The translations under genes were made by a program, and so were the position numbers. The notes below the pieces were generated by a model, which ran no database searches, was not told the origin of the DNA, and saw only the letters and a list, made by a program, of their open reading frames with translations. From NCBI RefSeq assembly GCF_000002995.4, contig NW_025062301.1, positions 1 to 59,495 of the forward strand: a stretch of DNA of 59,495 bases. Reading direction: 5' to 3'. This document shows, piece by piece, positions 1 through 14,654 of the stretch; within the stretch, counting starts at the first letter, position 1; each line of letters begins with the position of its first letter. Origin of the DNA: Brugia malayi. Taxonomy: Eukaryota > Nematoda > Chromadorea > Rhabditida > Onchocercidae.

Positions 1-10
1 AATCAATTAA

Positions 11-2094
11 GTTCGAAATATCTAACTTTTTTTTAATGAATTGCTATTTTTTAATAGTTCATCAACATTTAATTAAAATCAAAATTGAAAAAACTAGAAA
101 TTATTTTCCGTTTAATATACAAAAACTCTTGCAATTATAAAATTTTCACCAAAATTGATTTTTAGATTTGAAATAATGCTTAAGCCTAAGCCTAAGTATA
201 CCCTAAAGCTTAAGCCTAAGTACACCTAAGCCTAAGCCTAAGCATTATTTCATTATTTAAGATGTCAAATGACAACAATGTATGTGACCAGTTCCTGCAC
301 TATGCGTATATAATAATCATTTTTTTTTTATTAAATGATATTTTTTAATACTTTTAACATCCTTTGAAATTAAATTTTGATAATAGTAGGACTTCTTACC
401 TAGTTTAGTAATCAAAACACCCGTACAAATTATGGATTTTATAAATGTATTTTTTAAATTTGAAATATAAATTAATTTTAATCGTAAGAAATGAATTAAA
501 ATCGTGAAAAATTAAAAATTTAATTAATTTGCTAATAAAATATTGATTAAAACTTAATTTTCTAAAGTTTATTTTTATTTTTTTGCTTGTCAAAATGGCC
601 ACGGTGTGTGTGACCAGTACCTTGCAACGCAATAAAATTCAATCAATTAAGTACAAAATATCTATTTCTTTAATGATTTGAGATTTTTTAATACTTAAAA
701 TTTAATTAAAAATAGTTTTTGATGATTTGATATTATTTAATATCTTAACATTTTAAATGTTAAGATATTATTTAATATCTTAACATTTTAATAATATCAA
801 ATTGATAATAACAGGGTTTATTTTCCAGTTTATTATGCAAAAATTCTTACAAATTATAAGGATTTTCATAAAAATCAATTTTAAATTTAAATTAAAATTA
901 GCATGTATTGTAAAAAATGAATTAGATCTATGACTAATTAAAATTTATTATTTTCACGAGTGAAATTTAATTCAAAAACTCATTCTTAAAGTTTATTTAA
1001 TTATTTATGCTGATCAAATGACCACAATGTATGTGACCAGTACCTGTACAATGCAAACAAATTAATCAATTAAGTTCAAATTATCTAATTTTTTAAATGA
1101 TTCGATTTTTTTAATATTTCAACATTTAATCAAAATGATTCTTTGATATTGCTAGAATTTATTTTATAGTTTAATATACAAAATCCTAACAAATTATTGA
1201 ATTTTCATAAAATTTGAAATAAGAATTGATTTCAATTGTAAGAATGAATCAAAAACCGTGATAAATAAAAATTTTAGTAATTTTGCCTATCAATTATTAA
1301 TTAAAACTTAATTATTAAAGTTTATTTATTATTAATGTTTGTCAAATGACCACACGTAAATAACTAGTACTATGGAACGCTTATAAATTAATCAGTTAAG
1401 CCTCAAATTATCTATTTTTTTTTTTTAAACAATTGATATTTTGAAATTTTAAACATTTAATTAAATAAATTTTGACAACACAGGGATTCATTTTACTTTT
1501 AATATACAAAACTCTAATAAATCATTAAATTTTCACAGAATTTGATATTTAAATTTGAAATAAAAATTAATTTGAATTGTAAGGATGAATTAAAACCGTG
1601 ATAAATTAAAATTTAATCAATTTTGCTAGTCGAATATTGATTGAAACTTAATTTTTAAAGTTTATTTAGTTATTTATGCTGATCAAATGAGCAACCGTAG
1701 ATGACCAGTACCTGTGCAATGCATACAAATTAATCAATTAAGCTCAAAATATCTAACTTTTTTTAATGAATAATATATTTTTTAACAGTTTTAACATTTA
1801 ATTAAAGTAAAATTGATATTACTAGAATTATAGAAAAAGTCTAATATACAAAAAAGGTTTTGATTCATTGCAAATCATAATAAATCATTAAATTCTATCT
1901 TAAGCTTTCAAACAAAAATTAATTTTTAGCTGCAGAAATGAATAAATCTACGACAAATTAAAAATCTTATTAATATCACTTCTCGAATATTAAAAAAGAC
2001 ATAGTTATTAAAGTTTATTTTCTTATTTATGTTGTCAATTGACCACACCGTAAATGACCAGTACCTATGAAATGCACACAAATTAATCAATTAA
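11..2094. repeat. satellite unit 1 (error-rich)
   Basis: First unit, 2084 bp, with many single-base gains and losses relative to interior units. A foldback lies at 727-801. Telomere-like tract at 178-243. It carries the G form of the G/A site in the GTCAAATGRCCACGG motif. Indel density suggests low consensus quality at the contig end. Confidence 0.9.
727..801. repeat. foldback palindrome peculiar to satellite unit 1
   Basis: AATATCTTAACATTT at 739-753 is the exact complement of AAATGTTAAGATATT at 755-769, with one base between, and outer TTTGATATTATT / AATAATATCAAA arms extend it. Other units have a direct duplication here instead. It lies in the error-prone first unit and may be a consensus artefact. 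Confidence 0.6.
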
Positions 2095-4180
2095 GTTCGA
2101 AATATCTAACTTTTTTTAATGAATTGCTATTTTTTAATAGTTTCAACATTTAATTAAAATCAAAATTGAGAAAACTAGAAATTATTTTCCCGTTTAATAT
2201 ACAAAAACTCTTGCAAATTATAAATTTTCACCAAAATTGATTTTAGATTTGAAATAATGCTTAAGCCTAAGCTAAGTATACCTAAGCTTAAGCTAAGTAC
2301 ACCCTAAGCCTAAGCCTAAGCATTATTTCATTATTTAAGATGTCAAATGACAACAATGTATGTGACAGTTCCTGCACTATGCGTATATAATAATCAATTT
2401 TTTTTTATTAAATGATATTTTTTAATACTTTTAACATCCTTTGAAATTAAATTTTGATAATAGTAGGACTCTTACCTAGTTTAGTATGCAAAACACCCGT
2501 ACAAATTATGGGATTTTTATAAATGTATTATTTAAATTTGAAATATAAATTAATTTTAATCGTAAGAATGAATTAAAATCGTGAAAAATTAAAAATTTAA
2601 TTAATTTTGCTAATAAAATATTGATTAAAACTTAATTTCTAAAGTTTATTTTATTATTTTTGCTTGTCAAATGACCACGGTGTGTGTGACCAGTACTTGC
2701 AACGCATAAAATTCAATCAATTAAGTACAAAATATCTATTTCTTTAATGATTGAGATTTTTTAATACTTTAAATTTAATAAAAATTAGTTTTTGATGATT
2801 TGATATTATTTAATATCTTAACATTTTAATGATTTGATATTATTTAATATTTTAACATTTAATTAAGATTAAATTTGATAATAACAGGGTTTATTTTCCA
2901 GTTTATCATGCAAAAATTCTTACAAATTATAGGATTTTCATAAAAATCAATTTTAAATTTAAATTAAAAATTAGCATTAATTGTAAAAATGAATTAGATC
3001 TATGACTAATTAAAAATTTTATTATTTTCACGAGTGAAATTTTAATTCAAAACTCAATTCTTAAAGTTTATTTAATTATTTATGCTGATCAAATGACCAC
3101 AATGTATGTGACCAGTACCTGTACAATGCAAACAAATTAATCAATTAAGTTCAAATTATCTAATTTTTTAAATGATTCGATTTTTTTTAATATTTCAACA
3201 TTTAATCAAAATGATTCTTTGATATTGCTAGAATTTATTTTATAGTTTAATATACAAAATCCTAACAAATTATTGAATTTTCATAAAATTTGAAATAAGA
3301 ATTGATTTCAATTGTAAGAATGAATCAAAACCGTGATAAATTAAAAATTTTAGTTAATTTTGCCTATCAATTATTATTAAAACTTAATTATTAAAGTTTA
3401 TTTTATTATTAATGTTTGTCAAATGACCACACCGTAAATAACTAGTACTATGGAACGCTTATAAATTAATCAGTTAAGCTCAAATTATCTATTTTTTTTT
3501 TTTTTAAACAATTGATATTTATAATATTTTAACATTTAATTAAAATAAATTTTGACAACACAGGGATTCATTTTACTTTTTAATATACAAAACTCTAATA
3601 AATCATTAAATTTTCACAGAATTTGATATTTAAATTTGAAATAAAAATTAATTTGAATTGTAAGGATGAATTAAAACCGTGATAAATTAAAAATTTAATC
3701 AATTTCGCTAGTCGAATATTGATTGAAACTTAATTTTTAAAGTTTATTTAGTTATTTATGCTGATCAAATGAGCAACCGTAGATGACCAGTACCTGTGCA
3801 ATGCATACAAATTAATCAATTAAGCTCAAAATATCTAACTTTTTTTAATGAATAATATATTTTTTAACAGTTTTAACATTTAATTAAAGTAAAATTTGAT
3901 ATTACTAGAAATTATAGAAAAAAGTCTAATATACAAAAAAGGTTTTGATTCATTGCAAATCATAAAACTTTCATAAAATTCTATCTTAAGCTTTCAAACA
4001 AAAATTAATTTTAGCTGCAGAAATGAATTAAATCTACGACAAATTAAAAATCTTATTAATATCACTTCTCGAATATTAAAAAAGACATAGTTATTAAAGT
4101 TTATTTTCTTATTTATGTTGTCAATTGACCACACCGTAAATGACCAGTACCTATGAAATGCACACAAATTAATCAATTAA
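2095..4180. repeat. satellite unit 2
   Basis: 2086 bp. Telomere-like tract at 2259-2321 has lost several C bases. Private bases include a C in GTTTATCATGC and AATTTCGCTAG near 3703. A form of the G/A site. Confidence 0.93.
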
Positions 4181-6273
4181 GTTCGAAATATCTAACTTTT
4201 TTTAATGAATTGCTATTTTTTAATAGTTTCAACATTTAATTAAAATCAAAATTGAGAAAACTAGAAATTATTTTCCCGTTTAATATACAAAAACTCTTGC
4301 AAATTATAAAATTTTCACCAAAATTGATTTTTAGATTTGAAATAATGCTTAAGCCTAAGCCTAAGTATACCTAAGCTTAAGCCTAAGTACACCCTAAGCC
4401 TAAGCCTAAGCATTATTTCATTATTTAAGATGTCAAATGACAACAATGTATGTGACCAGTTCCTGCACTATGCGTATATAATAATCAATTTTTTTTTTAT
4501 TAAATGATATTTTTTAATACTTTTAACATCCTTTGAAATTAAATTTTGATAATAGTAGGACTTCTTACCTAGTTTAGTATGCAAAACACCCGTACAAATT
4601 ATGGGATTTTTATAAATGTATTATTTAAATTTGAAATATAAATTAATTTTAATCGTAAGAATGAATTAAAATCGTGAAAAATTAAAAATTTAATTAATTT
4701 TGCTAATAAAATATTGATTAAAACTTAATTTCTAAAGTTTATTTTATTATTTTTGCTTGTCAAATGACCACGGTGTGTGTGACCAGTACCTTGCAACGCA
4801 TAAAATTCAATCAATTAAGTACAAAATATCTATTTCTTTAATGATTTGAGATTTTTTAATACTTTAAATTTAATTAAAATTAGTTTTTGATGATTTGATA
4901 TTATTTAATATCTTAACATTTTAATGATTTGATATTATTTAATATTTTAACATTTAATTAAGATTAAATTTGATAATAACAGGGTTTATTTTCCAGTTTA
5001 TTATGCAAAAATTCTTACAAATTATAGGATTTTCATAAAAATCAATTTTAAATTTAAATTAAAAATTAGCATTAATTGTAAAAATGAATTAGATCTATGA
5101 CTAATTAAAAATTTTATTATTTTCACGAGTGAAATTTTAATTCAAAACTCAATTCTTAAAGTTTATTTAATTATTTATGCTGATCAAATGACCACAATGT
5201 ATGTGACCAGTACCTGTACAATGCAAACAAATTAATCAATTAAGTTCAAATTATCTAATTTTTTAAATGATTCGATTTTTTTTAATATTTCAACATTTAA
5301 TCAAAATGATTCTTTGATATTGCTAGAATTTATTTTATAGTTTAATATACAAAATCCTAACAAATTATTGAATTTTCATAAAATTTGAAATAAGAATTGA
5401 TTTCAATTGTAAGAATGAATCAAAACCGTGATAAATTAAAAATTTTAGTTAATTTTGCCTATCAATTATTAATTAAAACTTAATTATTAAAGTTTATTTT
5501 ATTATTAATGTTTGTCAAATGACCACACCGTAAATAACTAGTACTATGGAACGCTTATAAATTAATCAGTTAAGCTCAAATTATCTATTTTTTTTTTTTT
5601 AAACAATTGATATTTATAATATTTTAACATTTAATTAAAATAAATTTTGACAACACAGGGATTCATTTTACTTTTTAATATACAAAACTCTAATAAATCA
5701 TTAAATTTTCACAGAATTTGATATTTAAATTTGAAATAAAAATTAATTTGAATTGTAAGGATGAATTAAAACCGTGATAAATTAAAAATTTAATCAATTT
5801 TGCTAGTCGAATATTGATTGAAACTTAATTTTTAAAGTTTATTTAGTTATTTATGCTGATCAAATGAGCAACCGTAGATGACCAGTACCTGTGCAATGCA
5901 TACAAATTAATCAATTAAGCTCAAAATATCTAACTTTTTTTAATGAATAATATATTTTTAACAGTTTTAACATTTAATTAAAGTAAAATTTGATATTACT
6001 AGAAATTATAGAAAAAAGTCTAATATACAAAAAAGGTTTTGATTCATTGCAAATCATAAAACTTTCATAAAATTCTATCTTAAGCTTTCAAACAAAAATT
6101 AATTTTAGCTGCAGAAATGAATTAAATCTACGACAAATTAAAAATCTTATTAATATCACTTCTCGAATATTAAAAAGACATAGTTATTAAAGTTTATTTT
6201 CTTATTTATGTTGTCAATTGACCACACCGTAAATGACCAGTACCTATGAAATGCACACAAATTAATCAATTAA
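4181..6273. repeat. satellite unit 3
   Basis: 2093 bp. Telomere-like tract at 4347-4411. The 34-bp internal direct duplication is clear at 4891-4924 and 4925-4958. A form of the G/A site. Confidence 0.95.
4891..4958. repeat. 34-bp direct duplication inside a satellite monomer
   Basis: TGATTTGATATTATTTAATA recurs at a 34-bp step (4891 and 4925) in the monomer that is longest in each unit. It explains part of that monomer's extra length and is present in every intact unit. Confidence 0.8.
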
Positions 6274-8368
6274 GTTCGAAATATCTAACTTTTTTTAATG
6301 AATTGCTATTTTTTAATAGTTTCAACATTTAATTAAAATCAAAATTGAGAAAACTAGAAATTATTTTCCCGTTTAATATACAAAAACTCTTGCAAATTAT
6401 AAAATTTTCACCAAAATTGATTTTTAGATTTGAAATAATGCTTAAGCCTAAGCCTAAGTATACCCTAAGCTTAAGCCTAAGTACACCCTAAGCCTAAGCC
6501 TAAGCATTATTTCATTATTTAAGATGTCAAATGACAACAATGTATGTGACCAGTTCCTGCACTATGCGTATATAATAATCAATTTTTTTTTTATTAAATG
6601 ATATTTTTTAATACTTTTAACATCCTTTGAAATTAAATTTTGATAATAGTAGGACTTCTTACCTAGTTTAGTATGCAAAACACCCGTACAAATTATGGGA
6701 TTTTTATAAATGTATTATTTAAATTTGAAATATAAATTAATTTTAATCGTAAGAATGAATTAAAATCGTGAAAAATTAAAAATTTAATTAATTTTGCTAA
6801 TAAAATATTGATTAAAACTTAATTTCTAAAGTTTATTTTATTATTTTTGCTTGTCAAATGGCCACGGTGTGTGTGACCAGTACCTTGCAACGCATAAAAT
6901 TCAATCAATTAAGTACAAAATATCTATTTCTTTAATGATTTGAGATTTTTTAATACTTTAAATTTAATTAAAATTAGTTTTTGATGATTTGATATTATTT
7001 AATATCTTAACATTTTAATGATTTGATATTATTTAATATTTTAACATTTAATTAAGATTAAATTTGATAATAACAGGGTTTATTTTCCAGTTTATTATGC
7101 AAAAATTCTTACAAATTATAGGATTTTCATAAAAATCAATTTTAAATTTAAATTAAAAATTAGCATTAATTGTAAAAATGAATTAGATCTATGACTAATT
7201 AAAAATTTTATTATTTTCACGAGTGAAATTTTAATTCAAAACTCAATTCTTAAAGTTTATTTAATTATTTATGCTGATCAAATGACCACAATGTATGTGA
7301 CCAGTACCTGTACAATGCAAACAAATTAATCAATTAAGTTCAAATTATCTAATTTTTTAAATGATTCGATTTTTTTTAATATTTCAACATTTAATCAAAA
7401 TGATTCTTTGATATTGCTAGAATTTATTTTATAGTTTAATATACAAAATCCTAACAAATTATTGAATTTTCATAAAATTTGAAATAAGAATTGATTTCAA
7501 TTGTAAGAATGAATCAAAACCGTGATAAATTAAAAATTTTAGTTAATTTTGCCTATCAATTATTAATTAAAACTTAATTATTAAAGTTTATTTTATTATT
7601 AATGTTTGTCAAATGACCACACCGTAAATAACTAGTACTATGGAACGCTTATAAATTAATCAGTTAAGCTCAAATTATCTATTTTTTTTTTTTAAACAAT
7701 TGATATTTATAATATTTTAACATTTAATTAAAATAAATTTTGACAACACAGGGATTCATTTTACTTTTTAATATACAAAACTCTAATAAATCATTAAATT
7801 TTCACAGAATTTGATATTTAAATTTGAAATAAAAATTAATTTGAATTGTAAGGATGAATTAAAACCGTGATAAATTAAAAATTTAATCAATTTTGCTAGT
7901 CGAATATTGATTGAAACTTAATTTTTAAAGTTTATTTAGTTATTTATGCTGATCAAATGAGCAACCGTAGATGACCAGTACCTGTGCAATGCATACAAAT
8001 TAATCAATTAAGCTCAAAATATCTAACTTTTTTTAATGAATAATATATTTTTTAACAGTTTTAACATTTAATTAAAGTAAAATTTGATATTACTAGAAAT
8101 TATAGAAAAAAGTCTAATATACAAAAAAGGTTTTGATTCATTGCAAATCATAAAACTTTCATAAAATTCTATCTTAAGCTTTCAAACAAAAATTAATTTT
8201 AGCTGCAGAAATGAATTAAATCTACGACAAATTAAAAATCTTATTAATATCACTTCTCGAATATTAAAAAAGACATAGTTATTAAAGTTTATTTTCTTAT
8301 TTATGTTGTCAATTGACCACACCGTAAATGACCAGTACCTATGAAATGCACACAAATTAATCAATTAA
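6274..8368. repeat. satellite unit 4
   Basis: 2095 bp. Telomere-like tract at 6440-6505. G form of the G/A site near 6859. Confidence 0.96.
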
Positions 8369-10464
8369 GTTCGAAATATCTAACTTTTTTTAATGAATTG
8401 CTATTTTTTAATAGTTTCAACATTTAATTAAAATCAAAATTGAGAAAACTAGAAATTATTTTCCCGTTTAATATACAAAAACTCTTGCAAATTATAAAAT
8501 TTTCACCAAAATTGATTTTTAGATTTGAAATAATGCTTAAGCCTAAGCCTAAGTATACCCTAAGCTTAAGCCTAAGTACACCCTAAGCCTAAGCCTAAGC
8601 ATTATTTCATTATTTAAGATGTCAAATGACAACAATGTATGTGACCAGTTCCTGCACTATGCGTATATAATAATCAATTTTTTTTTTATTAAATGATATT
8701 TTTTAATACTTTTAACATCCTTTGAAATTAAATTTTGATAATAGTAGGACTTCTTACCTAGTTTAGTATGCAAAACACCCGTACAAATTATGGGATTTTT
8801 ATAAATGTATTATTTAAATTTGAAATATAAATTAATTTTAATCGTAAGAATGAATTAAAATCGTGAAAAATTAAAAATTTAATTAATTTTGCTAATAAAA
8901 TATTGATTAAAACTTAATTTCTAAAGTTTATTTTATTATTTTTGCTTGTCAAATGGCCACGGTGTGTGTGACCAGTACCTTGCAACGCATAAAATTCAAT
9001 CAATTAAGTACAAAATATCTATTTCTTTAATGATTTGAGATTTTTTAATACTTTAAATTTAATTAAAATTAGTTTTTGATGATTTGATATTATTTAATAT
9101 CTTAACATTTTAATGATTTGATATTATTTAATATTTTAACATTTAATTAAGATTAAATTTGATAATAACAGGGTTTATTTTCCAGTTTATTATGCAAAAA
9201 TTCTTACAAATTATAGGATTTTCATAAAAATCAATTTTAAATTTAAATTAAAAATTAGCATTAATTGTAAAAATGAATTAGATCTATGACTAATTAAAAA
9301 TTTTATTATTTTCACGAGTGAAATTTTAATTCAAAACTCAATTCTTAAAGTTTATTTAATTATTTATGCTGATCAAATGACCACAATGTATGTGACCAGT
9401 ACCTGTACAATGCAAACAAATTAATCAATTAAGTTCAAATTATCTAATTTTTTAAATGATTCGATTTTTTTTAATATTTCAACATTTAATCAAAATGATT
9501 CTTTGATATTGCTAGAATTTATTTTATAGTTTAATATACAAAATCCTAACAAATTATTGAATTTTCATAAAATTTGAAATAAGAATTGATTTCAATTGTA
9601 AGAATGAATCAAAACCGTGATAAATTAAAAATTTTAGTTAATTTTGCCTATCAATTATTAATTAAAACTTAATTATTAAAGTTTATTTTATTATTAATGT
9701 TTGTCAAATGACCACACCGTAAATAACTAGTACTATGGAACGCTTATAAATTAATCAGTTAAGCTCAAATTATCTATTTTTTTTTTTTTAAACAATTGAT
9801 ATTTATAATATTTTAACATTTAATTAAAATAAATTTTGACAACACAGGGATTCATTTTACTTTTTAATATACAAAACTCTAATAAATCATTAAATTTTCA
9901 CAGAATTTGATATTTAAATTTGAAATAAAAATTAATTTGAATTGTAAGGATGAATTAAAACCGTGATAAATTAAAAATTTAATCAATTTTGCTAGTCGAA
10001 TATTGATTGAAACTTAATTTTTAAAGTTTATTTAGTTATTTATGCTGATCAAATGAGCAACCGTAGATGACCAGTACCTGTGCAATGCATACAAATTAAT
10101 CAATTAAGCTCAAAATATCTAACTTTTTTTAATGAATAATATATTTTTTAACAGTTTTAACATTTAATTAAAGTAAAATTTGATATTACTAGAAATTATA
10201 GAAAAAAGTCTAATATACAAAAAAGGTTTTGATTCATTGCAAATCATAAAACTTTCATAAAATTCTATCTTAAGCTTTCAAACAAAAATTAATTTTAGCT
10301 GCAGAAATGAATTAAATCTACGACAAATTAAAAATCTTATTAATATCACTTCTCGAATATTAAAAAAGACATAGTTATTAAAGTTTATTTTCTTATTTAT
10401 GTTGTCAATTGACCACACCGTAAATGACCAGTACCTATGAAATGCACACAAATTAATCAATTAA
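8369..10464. repeat. satellite unit 5 (reference copy)
   Basis: 2096 bp, taken as the reference. The monomer anchor TGACCAGTACC or a variant recurs near 8643, 8970, 9394, 9724, 10069 and 10426, and then in the next unit near 10739. This defines monomers of about 327, 424, 330, 345, 357 and 313 bp, which sum to one unit. G form of the G/A site near 8955. Confidence 0.96.
8527..8608. repeat. interstitial telomere-like GCCTAA tract in satellite
   Basis: In the reference unit, 8535-8600 is built of GCCTAA, CCCTAAG and close variants, including AAGCCTAAGCCTAAG. This is the complement of the nematode telomere repeat TTAGGC. The tract is bracketed by an inverted repeat: GAAATAATGCTTAAG at 8527-8541 against CCTAAGCATTATTTC at 8594-8608, 14 of 15 pairing. 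Every unit has one copy. If the C-rich strand reflects its telomeric orientation, the chromosome end would lie to the left of the window; that is inference. Confidence 0.85.
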
Positions 10465-12559
10465 GTTCGAAATATCTAACTTTTTTTAATGAATTGCTAT
10501 TTTTTAATAGTTTCAACATTTAATTAAAATCAAAATTGAGAAAACTAGAAATTATTTTCCCGTTTAATATACAAAAACTCTTGCAAATTATAAAATTTTC
10601 ACCAAAATTGATTTTTAGATTTGAAATAATGCTTAAGCCTAAGCCTAAGTATACCCTAAGCTTAAGCCTAAGTACACCCTAAGCCTAAGCCTAAGCATTA
10701 TTTCATTATTTAAGATGTCAAATGACAACAATGTATGTGACCAGTTCCTGCACTATGCGTATATAATAATCAATTTTTTTTTATTAAATGATATTTTTTA
10801 ATACTTTTAACATCCTTTGAAATTAAATTTTGATAATAGTAGGACTTCTTACCTAGTTTAGTATGCAAAACACCCGTACAAATTATGGGATTTTTATAAA
10901 TGTATTATTTAAATTTGAAATATAAATTAATTTTAATCGTAAGAATGAATTAAAATCGTGAAAAATTAAAAATTTAATTAATTTTGCTAATAAAATATTG
11001 ATTAAAACTTAATTTCTAAAGTTTATTTTATTATTTTTGCTTGTCAAATGACCACGGTGTGTGTGACCAGTACCTTGCAACGCATAAAATTCAATCAATT
11101 AAGTACAAAATATCTATTTCTTTAATGATTTGAGATTTTTTAATACTTTAAATTTAATTAAAATTAGTTTTTGATGATTTGATATTATTTAATATCTTAA
11201 CATTTTAATGATTTGATATTATTTAATATTTTAACATTTAATTAAGATTAAATTTGATAATAACAGGGTTTATTTTCCAGTTTATTATGCAAAAATTCTT
11301 ACAAATTATAGGATTTTCATAAAAATCAATTTTAAATTTAAATTAAAAATTAGCATTAATTGTAAAAATGAATTAGATCTATGACTAATTAAAAATTTTA
11401 TTATTTTCACGAGTGAAATTTTAATTCAAAACTCAATTCTTAAAGTTTATTTAATTATTTATGCTGATCAAATGACCACAATGTATGTGACCAGTACCTG
11501 TACAATGCAAACAAATTAATCAATTAAGTTCAAATTATCTAATTTTTTAAATGATTCGATTTTTTTTAATATTTCAACATTTAATCAAAATGATTCTTTG
11601 ATATTGCTAGAATTTATTTTATAGTTTAATATACAAAATCCTAACAAATTATTGAATTTTCATAAAATTTGAAATAAGAATTGATTTCAATTGTAAGAAT
11701 GAATCAAAACCGTGATAAATTAAAAATTTTAGTTAATTTTGCCTATCAATTATTAATTAAAACTTAATTATTAAAGTTTATTTTATTATTAATGTTTGTC
11801 AAATGACCACACCGTAAATAACTAGTACTATGGAACGCTTATAAATTAATCAGTTAAGCTCAAATTATCTATTTTTTTTTTTTTAAACAATTGATATTTA
11901 TAATATTTTAACATTTAATTAAAATAAATTTTGACAACACAGGGATTCATTTTACTTTTTAATATACAAAACTCTAATAAATCATTAAATTTTCACAGAA
12001 TTTGATATTTAAATTTGAAATAAAAATTAATTTGAATTGTAAGGATGAATTAAAACCGTGATAAATTAAAAATTTAATCAATTTTGCTAGTCGAATATTG
12101 ATTGAAACTTAATTTTTAAAGTTTATTTAGTTATTTATGCTGATCAAATGAGCAACCGTAGATGACCAGTACCTGTGCAATGCATACAAATTAATCAATT
12201 AAGCTCAAAATATCTAACTTTTTTTAATGAATAATATATTTTTTAACAGTTTTAACATTTAATTAAAGTAAAATTTGATATTACTAGAAATTATAGAAAA
12301 AAGTCTAATATACAAAAAAGGTTTTGATTCATTGCAAATCATAAAACTTTCATAAAATTCTATCTTAAGCTTTCAAACAAAAATTAATTTTAGCTGCAGA
12401 AATGAATTAAATCTACGACAAATTAAAAATCTTATTAATATCACTTCTCGAATATTAAAAAAGACATAGTTATTAAAGTTTATTTTCTTATTTATGTTGT
12501 CAATTGACCACACCGTAAATGACCAGTACCTATGAAATGCACACAAATTAATCAATTAA
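10465..12559. repeat. satellite unit 6
   Basis: 2095 bp. Telomere-like tract at 10631-10696. A form of the G/A site. Confidence 0.96.
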
Positions 12560-14654
12560 GTTCGAAATATCTAACTTTTTTTAATGAATTGCTATTTTTT
12601 AATAGTTTCAACATTTAATTAAAATCAAAATTGAGAAAACTAGAAATTATTTTCCCGTTTAATATACAAAAACTCTTGCAAATTATAAAATTTTCACCAA
12701 AATTGATTTTTAGATTTGAAATAATGCTTAAGCCTAAGCCTAAGTATACCCTAAGCTTAAGCCTAAGTACACCCTAAGCCTAAGCCTAAGCATTATTTCA
12801 TTATTTAAGATGTCAAATGACAACAATGTATGTGACCAGTTCCTGCACTATGCGTATATAATAATCAATTTTTTTTTATTAAATGATATTTTTTAATACT
12901 TTTAACATCCTTTGAAATTAAATTTTGATAATAGTAGGACTTCTTACCTAGTTTAGTATGCAAAACACCCGTACAAATTATGGGATTTTTATAAATGTAT
13001 TATTTAAATTTGAAATATAAATTAATTTTAATCGTAAGAATGAATTAAAATCGTGAAAAATTAAAAATTTAATTAATTTTGCTAATAAAATATTGATTAA
13101 AACTTAATTTCTAAAGTTTATTTTATTATTTTTGCTTGTCAAATGACCACGGTGTGTGTGACCAGTACCTTGCAACGCATAAAATTCAATCAATTAAGTA
13201 CAAAATATCTATTTCTTTAATGATTTGAGATTTTTTAATACTTTAAATTTAATTAAAATTAGTTTTTGATGATTTGATATTATTTAATATCTTAACATTT
13301 TAATGATTTGATATTATTTAATATTTTAACATTTAATTAAGATTAAATTTGATAATAACAGGGTTTATTTTCCAGTTTATTATGCAAAAATTCTTACAAA
13401 TTATAGGATTTTCATAAAAATCAATTTTAAATTTAAATTAAAAATTAGCATTAATTGTAAAAATGAATTAGATCTATGACTAATTAAAAATTTTATTATT
13501 TTCACGAGTGAAATTTTAATTCAAAACTCAATTCTTAAAGTTTATTTAATTATTTATGCTGATCAAATGACCACAATGTATGTGACCAGTACCTGTACAA
13601 TGCAAACAAATTAATCAATTAAGTTCAAATTATCTAATTTTTTAAATGATTCGATTTTTTTTAATATTTCAACATTTAATCAAAATGATTCTTTGATATT
13701 GCTAGAATTTATTTTATAGTTTAATATACAAAATCCTAACAAATTATTGAATTTTCATAAAATTTGAAATAAGAATTGATTTCAATTGTAAGAATGAATC
13801 AAAACCGTGATAAATTAAAAATTTTAGTTAATTTTGCCTATCAATTATTAATTAAAACTTAATTATTAAAGTTTATTTTATTATTAATGTTTGTCAAATG
13901 ACCACACCGTAAATAACTAGTACTATGGAACGCTTATAAATTAATCAGTTAAGCTCAAATTATCTATTTTTTTTTTTTTAAACAATTGATATTTATAATA
14001 TTTTAACATTTAATTAAAATAAATTTTGACAACACAGGGATTCATTTTACTTTTTAATATACAAAACTCTAATAAATCATTAAATTTTCACAGAATTTGA
14101 TATTTAAATTTGAAATAAAAATTAATTTGAATTGTAAGGATGAATTAAAACCGTGATAAATTAAAAATTTAATCAATTTTGCTAGTCGAATATTGATTGA
14201 AACTTAATTTTTAAAGTTTATTTAGTTATTTATGCTGATCAAATGAGCAACCGTAGATGACCAGTACCTGTGCAATGCATACAAATTAATCAATTAAGCT
14301 CAAAATATCTAACTTTTTTTAATGAATAATATATTTTTTAACAGTTTTAACATTTAATTAAAGTAAAATTTGATATTACTAGAAATTATAGAAAAAAGTC
14401 TAATATACAAAAAAGGTTTTGATTCATTGCAAATCATAAAACTTTCATAAAATTCTATCTTAAGCTTTCAAACAAAAATTAATTTTAGCTGCAGAAATGA
14501 ATTAAATCTACGACAAATTAAAAATCTTATTAATATCACTTCTCGAATATTAAAAAAGACATAGTTATTAAAGTTTATTTTCTTATTTATGTTGTCAATT
14601 GACCACACCGTAAATGACCAGTACCTATGAAATGCACACAAATTAATCAATTAA
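12560..14654. repeat. satellite unit 7
   Basis: 2095 bp. Telomere-like tract at 12726-12791. A form of the G/A site. Confidence 0.96.

Noticed and set aside
175..246. True telomere end at the left edge
   Set aside because: The GCCTAA tract is short, degenerate and repeated inside every satellite unit; no long pure telomere array is present.
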